Shown piece by piece: positions 44,269 to 52,500 of a stretch of 64,000 nucleotides of DNA (position 1 is its first letter; each line of letters opens with the position of its first letter). The stretch comes from Dyadobacter sp. CY261. GTDB taxonomy: Bacteria > Bacteroidota > Bacteroidia > Cytophagales > Spirosomataceae. The DNA lies in assembly GCF_021440085.1 (NCBI RefSeq), contig NZ_JAKCPW010000001.1, positions 1,240,001 through 1,304,000 on the forward strand, read 5' to 3'. The notes beneath the pieces are model-generated. The model searched no databases. It had not been told where the DNA came from and worked only from the letters and a program-made list of their open reading frames with translations. The position numbers and the translations under genes are program-made.

Positions 44269-45417
44269 ATGATCGACAACTATCTGAGTCAGGTATTTAA
44301 ATCCTTGCCTGCGCCAAGCCTGGTGCTCTTGGCGGATGCCCCGAAATTTACCATCGCTGATGTGAATGACGCCTACCTGGAATTGGTGCATATGAACCGT
44401 AACGAATTGATAGGCAATGGCTTTTATGAAGCATTTCCGAACAATCCCTACAACCGCGTAGCGCCCTGGAATAATTTGCTGGAAAAACTGGTTTCCGATG
44501 GTCTGCCCAATCAGTCGCCTGTTTCGAAATACCTTTTGCCATTGAATGGCGAATCTGAGCGTAATGTCAAATATCTTCTCGCCACCAACACACCGGTCCG
44601 GAATGAGGTTGGCCAAATCGAACACATTCTCCGCACGGTTACAGACGTCACAGAGGTAACGCTCGCGCGGCAAACGCATGTCCCTTTCACATCCGAAAAA
44701 TTTTTGTCCGAAACCCTCCGTATCGCCCGCGTGGGCAGTTGGGAGGCCGATCTGATCAATGAAGTCATCAACTGGTCGGACATTGTACGGGAAATCCATG
44801 AAGTGCCGGCAGACTTCCAGCCCGACTTTTTCAAAACGTTGGATTTTTACCAACCGGGCGAGCACCGCGATGCTTTTATGCGGGCCGTGCAGGAAGCGAT
44901 CGTGACGGGAAAACTTTTTGATCTTGAACTGATCATTATAACGCAAAAGGGCCGGGAGAAATGGATCCGGATAACCGGAAAATCGGAAATCGTAGAAGGC
45001 GTTTGTACACGACTTTACGGCGTTATTCACGACATTCATGAGCGGAAAATGGCCGAGCAGGAAGCGTTGCAGTCGCACCGGCAGTTTGAATCGCTTATCC
45101 AGACTGTCGACGGAATTGTATGGGAGGCAGATGCTGCCACTTTCGAGTTCAGGTTTATCAGCGAGCAGGTCAGGAATATTTTGGGCTACACGCCAGAGGA
45201 ATGGCTGAGTGATCCGGCTTTCTGGCAAAATCATATTTATCCCGGCGACCGCGAGCAGGCCGTTCGGTACTGCCATCGCGAAACGCAGGAAATGCGCAAT
45301 CACACGTTTGATTACAGGATGATACGTGCGGACGGAGGGCTGGTGTGGATCAAGGATGTGGTATCGGTGATCAGGGAGGCTGGAAAGCCTCGAACACCTC
45401 GAGAAGATCGTCCTTGA
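44269..45417 (+). CDS. PAS-domain sensor protein, N-terminal part of a probably frameshifted gene
   Basis: 382 residues holding three PAS folds: residues about 10-130, 145-270 (IARVGSWEADLINEVINWSDIVREIHEV) and 285-375 (FEFRFISEQVRNILGYTPEEWLSDPAFWQNHIYPGDREQ). The third breaks off after VWIKDVVSVIREAGKP without the usual DITERK ending, and the frame stops at 45417. The +1 frame is open from 45371 and reads LEHLEKIVLEMNSVKDSPLK into the next ORF, the linker normally found between a PAS and a GAF domain. I infer one ancestral gene with a frameshift and a small deletion. A sequencing error is possible. Confidence 0.75.
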   Translation: MIDNYLSQVFKSLPAPSLVLLADAPKFTIADVNDAYLELVHMNRNELIGNGFYEAFPNNPYNRVAPWNNLLEKLVSDGLPNQSPVSKYLLPLNGESERNVKYLLATNTPVRNEVGQIEHILRTVTDVTEVTLARQTHVPFTSEKFLSETLRIARVGSWEADLINEVINWSDIVREIHEVPADFQPDFFKTLDFYQPGEHRDAFMRAVQEAIVTGKLFDLELIIITQKGREKWIRITGKSEIVEGVCTRLYGVIHDIHERKMAEQEALQSHRQFESLIQTVDGIVWEADAATFEFRFISEQVRNILGYTPEEWLSDPAFWQNHIYPGDREQAVRYCHRETQEMRNHTFDYRMIRADGGLVWIKDVVSVIREAGKPRTPREDRP

Positions 45418-45418
45418 A

Positions 45419-46894
45419 ATGAATTCGGTGAAGGACAGCCCGCTCAAAAGTGTACTCGATACTTATTTAGAAGGAATCGAGGCATTGTTTCCGCATTCGA
45501 AGTGCTCTTTGGTGGGTGTGAAAAATAAAAAACTGTACAGCCTGGCATCGCCCTCGCTACCACCGGAATATGTGGAATCGATCCATAATCTTGAAATCGG
45601 AGAAAATGCGGGCTCGTGCGGAACGGCGGCTTTTCTGCGACAGCAGGTGATCGTCGCGGATATTGCCACGGATCCGCGCTGGGCCAAGTACAAGCACCTG
45701 GCTTTGCCACACAAGTTACTGGCATGCTGGTCACATCCGGTGATCGTCGACGACAATGCGATAGCGACTTTCGCCATATATTACGACCGCATCAGCGAGC
45801 CCGCAGAAGAGGAGCTCAAAGTAATAGAGCGCGTAGCGTCGATTTTGAAAGTGATCCTTGAAAACCGGCAGAGCCTGGAGGTAATCCATGAGGCCGCCGC
45901 CGCGCTCCGCCGCAGCCATGAGCGTTATGAGTATGTAAATATGGCAACAAACGACGCCATTTACGACTGGGACCTCTTGCTCGACCATATCGAGTGGGGC
46001 GACGGCTTTTTCCGGGTCTTCGGGGATGAGTCCGACAAAAGCCTTTATCCACTTTCACGCTGGGCCCGGCGTGTGCACCCCGCCGATTGGGAGTCCGTGG
46101 CTGAAAGTCTTGAAACCCAGCTCGCCGACCCGCAGCAGCAAAAATGGAGTGCCGATTACCGGTTTAAGAAAGTCGACGGCATCTATGCGTATGTGGAGGA
46201 AATTGGCTATATCCGGCGCGACGAGCGGGGAAAGGCGGTCAGGATGATCGGTGTTTTGAGGGATATGACGAAGATAAGACAGGAAGAGCAGGAATTAAAA
46301 TTGCTTGTTTCTGTCATCACAAATACCAACGACGCGGTGCTCATTGCCGAGTCCGACCCGCGTGATGTTACGGGATTGAGAATATTGTATGTCAATGCGG
46401 CGTTCACCCGCATTACCGGCTATGCGCCAATCGATGTTGTCGGAAAAAGCCCTGCTTTACTGAAAGGTTTTAGTCCGGCAAGAAATGATTTTGACAAGCT
46501 CAAGGACGCCATCTATCATTTGGAACCGCTCAAAGGAACCACGATGCGATACACGGGGGAGGATAACGAGTGTTTTATAAACCTCGCATTGCTGCCCGTC
46601 ACGGACGCGCTTGGCGTTCACACGCATTGGATCGCGATCGGCCACGATGTGACCGACCGGCTGCGTTACATCAGCGAAATCGAGGAACGGAACCATAAGT
46701 TGCAAGAGATCGCCTGGATGCAATCACATGTGATACGCGCACCGCTTGCGAGGCTCATGGGGCTCATTGATCTCATCCGCAATTACCCGCACTCCGAAAC
46801 AGAGCAGACCGAGTTGCTGGATCATGTGCTCACGTCGGCCTATGCGCTGGATGAAATCATCCGCGATATATCCTCCAAAACCGAGCGGATTTAA
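45419..46894 (+). CDS. GAF-PAS-PAS-HisKA-like sensor protein, C-terminal part of the same gene
   Basis: 491 residues from the ATG at 45419; the true coding frame probably extends back to 45371 (see partner entry). Domains: GAF (about 5-150: LDTYLEGIEALFPHSKCSLVGV, then AGSCGTAAFLRQQVIVADIATDPRW), two PAS (about 170-290 and 300-425), and a dimerisation helix pair (IAWMQSHVIRAPLARLMGLIDLI...LDEIIRDISSKTE). It ends there: the HATPase domain is absent. Such HATPase-less ends (HVxRAPLARxxGL, then xxEIIRDI) are recurrent in Bacteroidota, so this end is natural rather than a truncation. Output is unknown. Confidence 0.78.
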   Translation: MNSVKDSPLKSVLDTYLEGIEALFPHSKCSLVGVKNKKLYSLASPSLPPEYVESIHNLEIGENAGSCGTAAFLRQQVIVADIATDPRWAKYKHLALPHKLLACWSHPVIVDDNAIATFAIYYDRISEPAEEELKVIERVASILKVILENRQSLEVIHEAAAALRRSHERYEYVNMATNDAIYDWDLLLDHIEWGDGFFRVFGDESDKSLYPLSRWARRVHPADWESVAESLETQLADPQQQKWSADYRFKKVDGIYAYVEEIGYIRRDERGKAVRMIGVLRDMTKIRQEEQELKLLVSVITNTNDAVLIAESDPRDVTGLRILYVNAAFTRITGYAPIDVVGKSPALLKGFSPARNDFDKLKDAIYHLEPLKGTTMRYTGEDNECFINLALLPVTDALGVHTHWIAIGHDVTDRLRYISEIEERNHKLQEIAWMQSHVIRAPLARLMGLIDLIRNYPHSETEQTELLDHVLTSAYALDEIIRDISSKTERI

Positions 46895-47487
46895 TTAAAA
46901 CCCAATTTTAAACCCAGCGAAAGGCTCACAATATCGTTGATTTTGAGAAAACCCTTATTTTGCACGTAGCTTATCAGTAAGAGATCGTAGGTTCCCAGCT
47001 CGTAGTAAAATTCCAAAGATCTCCTATGGTTGTTCAGCACCACGTTACGTCCTGCCTTACCGCCGATGTAGGCACCCGGACGGAACGATGTTGCCCACCA
47101 GTAATAGCCTGTGGGATAGTAAGAGGGCCATTTGGTATCGAACTGCGGCCCGAATGTGTAACCGAGATACGCGCCTATCGAAAACGGCCTGATATAATAG
47201 CTGTTTTTCAGATTGATCCGCCAGGGCGAATAGGTAGTTTTGAGCGTAGTCGTCACCAGTGCGTCACCTCCGAATTTCTGTGGTAAAAAACCGAAAAGCA
47301 AATCTGTTTCAAGGGTCTGGTTGCGCGACATATAACCCGGCCCGCCCGAAAGAAATCCGATGTTACCGGCAAATTGCAACTTGATATGATCGGGCACAAA
47401 CCATTTGCGGTGATGTGTAAGGCCAACTTCTTGTGCGGACACTGGCAGTCCGATCATTAAAAGGAATGGGAGCAAATACTTTTTCAT
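46891..47487 (-). CDS. Outer-membrane beta-barrel-like hypothetical protein
   Basis: A 198-residue exported protein with signal peptide ending PVSAQ. The mature part has alternating, aromatic-rich strands (LKNSYYIRPFSIGAYLGYTFGPQF, SYYPTGYYWWATSFRPGAYIGGKAGR) and ends LSLGLKLGFN, a C-terminal aromatic/Asn pattern usual for small outer-membrane barrels. No family is recognised. It overlaps the preceding sensor gene's stop by 4 bases (convergent) and lies 5 bases downstream of the lipoprotein phosphoesterase gene in the same direction, so the two are probably co-transcribed. Confidence 0.65.
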   Translation of the reverse strand: MKKYLLPFLLMIGLPVSAQEVGLTHHRKWFVPDHIKLQFAGNIGFLSGGPGYMSRNQTLETDLLFGFLPQKFGGDALVTTTLKTTYSPWRINLKNSYYIRPFSIGAYLGYTFGPQFDTKWPSYYPTGYYWWATSFRPGAYIGGKAGRNVVLNNHRRSLEFYYELGTYDLLLISYVQNKGFLKINDIVSLSLGLKLGFN

Positions 47488-47492
47488 GGCTT

Positions 47493-48299
47493 TCAGAATT
47501 CAACCTTTTCAACTTTATAACCGCCCTTCCAGGTCGAAATAACCATATATCCCCGGGCACCCATGGAGGTGGTGAGATAGTAATGCACGCCGTCGTCGTA
47601 GAACTCGCCGTCGTGAAAGCGATGCTGGTGCCCGTAGAGTGAGAACTGCACGGTGGGGTCGCTGCCAAGTGCTTCCGAATACGATTTTTCCAGATTCTTG
47701 TCAAAATCCGCATCGAATGGCGGGACATGCGCTACCACAATCGTATTTTTTTTCTCGGGATTATCGGCAAGCTGTGCCTTCAACCATGGCACGTCGGGCA
47801 CAGAGCCGTCGAAAGCATATTCCCGGGAATTGGTGTTGATGAAAATGAACCGATCATGCCCGAAGCCGAATGAATAATTGAGCGGGCCAAACATTTTCCG
47901 GTAGGTGGAGGATCCGTTAGCCACAATGTCGTGGTTACCGATGACCGTCACATAAGGATAGTTTAAACGGGTCATGATTTCATTGACCCATTTGAATTCC
48001 TGCGTCAGGCCGAAATCGGAGATGTCGCCGGCATGGAGCACAAAGGAGATGTCCTTCTGGCGATTAGCACTTTCCACGAAATCCTCGCATTCGTCGTACC
48101 ACCGCTGCGAGTCGCCCATGAGGATGAAACGGGTCGTGTCGGAGACCGGCAGTGCACTGATGCGGGCTATGTTCTTGGCTGTAAGGTCTTTCTCTCTGTC
48201 GAGAAGTGTTTCTTCATTGGGGTTGAATTGGAACAAACTGTCACAGGAGGAGAGTAACAAGGCCAGGCCGGGTATGACCCAGTGTAGAAGATTTTTCAA
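47493..48299 (-). CDS. Lipoprotein metallophosphoesterase, TTG start likely
   Basis: A 268-residue lipoprotein phosphoesterase. No ATG stands near the signal peptide; the nearest start codon is TTG at 48299, which gives MKNLLHWVIPGLALLLSSC with a proper lipobox. The first ATG (48593) lies upstream of the divergent gene and would create 98 senseless residues. Metal-ligand blocks: LMGDSQRWYDE, HAGDISDFG, IGNHDIVANG, VAHVPPFDAD and YGHQHRFHDG. Substrate unknown. It is followed by a barrel-like protein after 5 bases. Confidence 0.82.
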   Translation of the reverse strand: MKNLLHWVIPGLALLLSSCDSLFQFNPNEETLLDREKDLTAKNIARISALPVSDTTRFILMGDSQRWYDECEDFVESANRQKDISFVLHAGDISDFGLTQEFKWVNEIMTRLNYPYVTVIGNHDIVANGSSTYRKMFGPLNYSFGFGHDRFIFINTNSREYAFDGSVPDVPWLKAQLADNPEKKNTIVVAHVPPFDADFDKNLEKSYSEALGSDPTVQFSLYGHQHRFHDGEFYDDGVHYYLTTSMGARGYMVISTWKGGYKVEKVEF

Positions 48300-48465
48300 T
48301 TTTGTTGATGATTTAGTGAATAAGAGTGATAACCTCCGTTTAGGAGTGTGGTAATAACTTAAAAAGAGGTTGTTTGATTCCGATGCAGTACCTATATTTA
48401 AATTGTACCCGGCACGGTTTTTGCGCCTGTACAGATTTACATTCTCATTTAAATACAATACCATT

Positions 48466-48924
48466 ATGAAAATCAAGGACATAGCAGGAGCAGTGGTACT
48501 TCTGCTGATTTCACTGTCAGTGTCAGCACAGGTGGTGTCCAAAGACTCTATCAACATGCTGAAAGACCAGAAAGAAGTGATCGAGGTCAGCAAACGGCTA
48601 AACGAGCGGAAACTGGAATTAGCGAAACTGGAAAATCAGGTACAGGAAAAAACCGACGAGGCGGCCAAAACGGCAGAAAATGCGCAAAAGTCAGCGGATG
48701 CGAACAAAGAGGCAGCCGAAAAACTGGGTAGTGATGCACAAGACAGAAAGGCGGCCCGCCGCGCCAGTAAAAGCGCTGGATCTGCGCATCGTGATGCCAA
48801 AAGGGCCCGCCGCGCTTCCGATAACCTGGATAAGTTGAACAGAAATATCGAATCACTGAAAAAGAAAATTGCCGACGACGAATCGAAGCTGTCTTCGTTG
48901 CAGGGATCGGGAGGCGGCCGGTGA
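48466..48924 (+). CDS. Secreted coiled-coil protein
   Basis: A 152-residue protein with signal peptide ending LSVSAQ from the ATG at 48466. Nearly all the rest is charged, Ala/Lys/Glu/Asp-rich helix with heptad-like spacing (KRLNERKLELAKLENQVQEKT, then NLDKLNRNIESLKKKIADDESK), ending in a Gly-rich tail. It would form a long periplasmic coiled coil. A basic stretch in the middle (RKAARRASKSAG) is unusual. No family is recognised. It is a single-gene unit with its own terminator. Confidence 0.65.
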   Translation: MKIKDIAGAVVLLLISLSVSAQVVSKDSINMLKDQKEVIEVSKRLNERKLELAKLENQVQEKTDEAAKTAENAQKSADANKEAAEKLGSDAQDRKAARRASKSAGSAHRDAKRARRASDNLDKLNRNIESLKKKIADDESKLSSLQGSGGGR

Positions 48925-48980
48925 CGTTTTGATGTAATAAGAATATTAGAAAAAAAAATTGTACTTTTTGAAAGTGAGGG

Positions 48981-49010
48981 ATGCCGGTTAATATCCGGCA
49001 TTCTGTTTTT
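48981..49010 (+). terminator. Terminator of the coiled-coil gene
   Basis: ATGCCGG pairs with CCGGCAT around a 7-base loop, followed by TCTGTTTTTC, 57 bases after the stop. Confidence 0.7.
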
Positions 49011-49090
49011 CAGGCTATTGACAAATTTTAAGATCGCATTCAGGATCGAATGGGTTGATTTTAATGATCCCGTGAGTTACTTTTACCGAG

Positions 49091-49468
49091 GTGAGAAAGC
49101 TGCTGCGAAATATCATTTTATTTATAGTGATCCTGGACACGACCTCGTTGTGCCAGGTGTACAAGGCACCTTTGCTTCTCAAACATTTCGCGGAACATCA
49201 ATCCCTCAACCACGAAATCACCTTTACCGACTTCCTTTCCATGCATTACCTCGGAAAGGATTTGAATGACGACGACGATGATAAGGACATGCAGTTGCCT
49301 TTCAAAAAAGTGGAAGCGCACACATCCAGCTTTATCTTTGTCCCAAATACCCCTGTCTTTACATTTAAGAGAGCTTACCTCCCCATCAAGGCCGAATATG
49401 GCCCAGCCGTGCCGCAGGTCGATTACAGTACTGTGCTGGGCGCTCTTTTCCGTCCGCCGCGGGCATAA
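49091..49468 (+). CDS. Small exported protein leading a heavy-metal efflux operon
   Basis: A 125-residue exported protein with a signal segment (RNIILFIVILDTTSLCQVYK), a His-containing middle (LKHFAEHQSLNHEITFTDFLSMHYLG) and an acidic cluster (LNDDDDDKDMQLPFKK). It ends ALFRPPRA. Proteins of this design occur directly upstream of CzcA/CusA-type genes in Bacteroidota, and here the pump gene follows 93 bases later. The His and Asp clusters suggest metal binding, but that is inference and no function is established that I know of. Confidence 0.7.
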   Translation: MRKLLRNIILFIVILDTTSLCQVYKAPLLLKHFAEHQSLNHEITFTDFLSMHYLGKDLNDDDDDKDMQLPFKKVEAHTSSFIFVPNTPVFTFKRAYLPIKAEYGPAVPQVDYSTVLGALFRPPRA

Positions 49469-49561
49469 ATACATCAGAAACGCGGGCTAGCTATGCCTGA
49501 AATTCCGTGCGTGCCATTTCCGTGGCCCTGCACACATCTGTGTATTTATTTCTTGACCAAT

Positions 49562-52500
49562 ATGCTGAACAGAATCATCAGGTTCTCTGTGGAGAACAAG
49601 CTGGTGATCGGGATATTCATGTTGCTGTGGGTGGCCTACGGCATCTATGAACTCACCCGATTGCCCATTGATGCCGTTCCCGACATCACCAATAACCAGG
49701 TACAGATCATCACTACGGCGCCGTCGCTGGGTACCGAAGACGTAGAACGGCTTATCACGTTCCCGATCGAACAGGCTACGGCCAATATCCCCGGCCTGAA
49801 AGAAAGCCGGAGTATGTCGCGCTTCGGACTTTCGCTGGTTTCGATCGTTTTCGACGACGATTCCGATATTTACTGGGCCCGCCAGCAGGTAACAGAGCGC
49901 CTCTCGCAGGTGGACATGCCCGACAATGCAGGCAAACCCGCGCTAGCCCCGGTTACGACGGGCTTGGGGGAGATTTATCAATATGTAGTAAAACCCAAAA
50001 AGGGTTTTGAGAAACAATATTCCCTCACCGATCTGCGCACTACACAGGACTGGGTTATCCGCAGGCAGCTGCTGGGCACACCCGGCGTTGCGGATGTCTC
50101 CACATTTGGCGGGGAACTGAAGCAATATGAAGTTGCCGTGGACCCCGCTGGCCTGAAAGCGATGGGACTAACCATTACCGACGTCCTCACGGCATTGAGC
50201 CGGAATAACCAGAACACCGGTGGGGCTTACATCGAAAAAGGGCCGACCGTACTTTATATCCGTAGCCTGGGCCTGGCCGGATCCATAGACGATATCAATC
50301 ATATTGTTGTCACGAATCGCGGAGGTGTGCCTGTGCTCGTAAATCATGTTGCACAGGTGCGTCTTGCACCTGCGATCCGCTATGGGGCGCTGACCATGGC
50401 AGGCTACGGCGAGGTGGCGGGAGGCATTGTAATGATGCTTAAAGGCGGAAATTCGTCGGAAGTGATCGGTAACGTGAAGACGCGCATTGCTGAAATTTCT
50501 AAAACATTACCCGAAGGGCTGGAAATTGAGCCATTTCTGGATCGTACCAAGATGGTCAATAATGCCATTGGTACTGTGGAGCATAACCTGCTGGAAGGCG
50601 CGGTGATTGTGGTGATCGTGCTCGTGCTGTTTCTGGGGAATTTGCGGGCCGGGTTTATCGTGGCATCGGTGATACCGCTTTCGATGCTGTTCGCCGTTGC
50701 AATGATGAATTTGTTCGGTGTGAGCGGAAACCTGATGAGCCTGGGTGCACTCGATTTCGGGCTGATCGTCGACGGTGCCGTGATTATCGTCGAGGCCATT
50801 CTTCATCATTTACATACTTCTACCCAATACAGAGGCATCGGAAGCCTTACGCAACGTCAAATGGATAATGAAGTGTTCGGCTCAGCCAGTCGGATGATGA
50901 ATGCGGCGGTTTTCGGGCAGATTATCATTTTAATTGTATACCTGCCGATCCTTTCGCTTTCCGGGATTGAAGGCAAGATGTTCAAGCCCATGGCGCAGAC
51001 GGTGGCGTTTGCAATCCTGGGCGCATTCATTTTGTCACTTACTTATGTTCCGATGGTCAGTTCGCTGCTGATCAGCAAAAAAATCAACCATAAAGGCAAC
51101 TGGTCGGACAGGGTCATGGAAAGGACCGAGCGCGCGTACGAACGGGTGCTTGCGCGGGCATTACGCATGAAGGGGCTGCTGGTGGCAGGCGCCTTTGTGC
51201 TGTTCGGCGTTGCCGTGCTGCTGTTCAGCCGGATGGGTGGAGAGTTTATCCCACAACTGGAAGAAGGGGATTTCGCGACGGAAACGCGCCTGCTCGTCGG
51301 CACCAACCTCAGCACGACCATCGACGCCATCAACCGCATCTCCGAACGGTTGAGAAAGGATTATCCCGAGGTCATAAAAGTAGTATCGCGGATTGGCAGT
51401 GCAGAAATCCCAACGGACCCCATGCCGATCGAAGGCGGTGATATGATCATTGTTTTGAAAGACAAATCGGAATGGATCAATGCAAAAAGCTTCCCCGAGC
51501 TGGCTACCAAAATGGCCGCTACCGCGCAGGAAGTGGTTCCCGGTGTTACCACAGGCTTTCAATATCCTGTGCAAATGCGTTTCAATGAGCTCATGACCGG
51601 TGCCAAACAGGATGTGGTTTGCAAGATTTTTGGCGAAGACCTGAACAAACTCGCTGCCTACGCCGATCAACTCGGCCAGATCGCCCGGCGCGTGGAAGGC
51701 ACCGCCGACTTGTATGTGGAAGAAGTAACGGGAATGCCGCAAATTGTGATCGATTTCAACCGCGCCGAGATTGCGAAGTACGGTTTGAATATCGACGATC
51801 TGAACAAAACCATTAATGCTGCGTTCGCAGGCGCTGCCGCCGGGCAGATCTATGAAGGCGAAAAGCGTTTCGACCTGGTCGTGCGTGTGGGTGCCGAGGG
51901 GCGCAAAAGCATTTCGGACGTGCAGAATCTGCTGGTATCCACCCCAAACGGTTTGCAGATCCCGCTGAGCCAGGTCGCTACCGTGCGGGAAATCGAAGGG
52001 CCCAACCAGATCCAGCGCGAGGATACACGGCGGCGCATTATAGTCGGTTTCAATGTGCGCGGCAGGGACGTGGAGTCGATTGTGGAGGAGTTGCAGCAAA
52101 AAGTGGAGGCGAAGATCCGGTTTGAGAGCGGCTACTCCATTACTTACGGAGGCGCGTTCGAAAATTTGCAACAGGCAAAAGCGCGACTGGGAATCGCCGT
52201 GCCCGTGGCGCTGCTGCTGATTTTTATGATGCTGTATTTTACATTCTCATCGGTTAAAGACGGCGCATTGATTTACACGGCCATACCATTGTCGGCTATC
52301 GGCGGGGTTTTCGCATTGGCTATGCGCGGAATGCCGTTCAGCATTTCGGCGGGCGTGGGTTTCATTGCATTGTTTGGCGTGGCGGTGTTAAACGGGATCG
52401 TGTTGATCTCGGAATTTAACCGGATCAAAAAAGAAGGAATGATTACCGACGCGCTGCAACTCGTGATGACTGGTACCCGCAACAGGCTCCGGCCGGTATT

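Noticed and set aside
44218..45447. 409-codon minus-strand frame
   Set aside because: Antisense to the PAS sensor gene, whose domains are clearly recognisable; no motif in the antisense frame.
51161..52171. 336-codon minus-strand frame
   Set aside because: Antisense to the heavy-metal pump gene; a codon-bias shadow.
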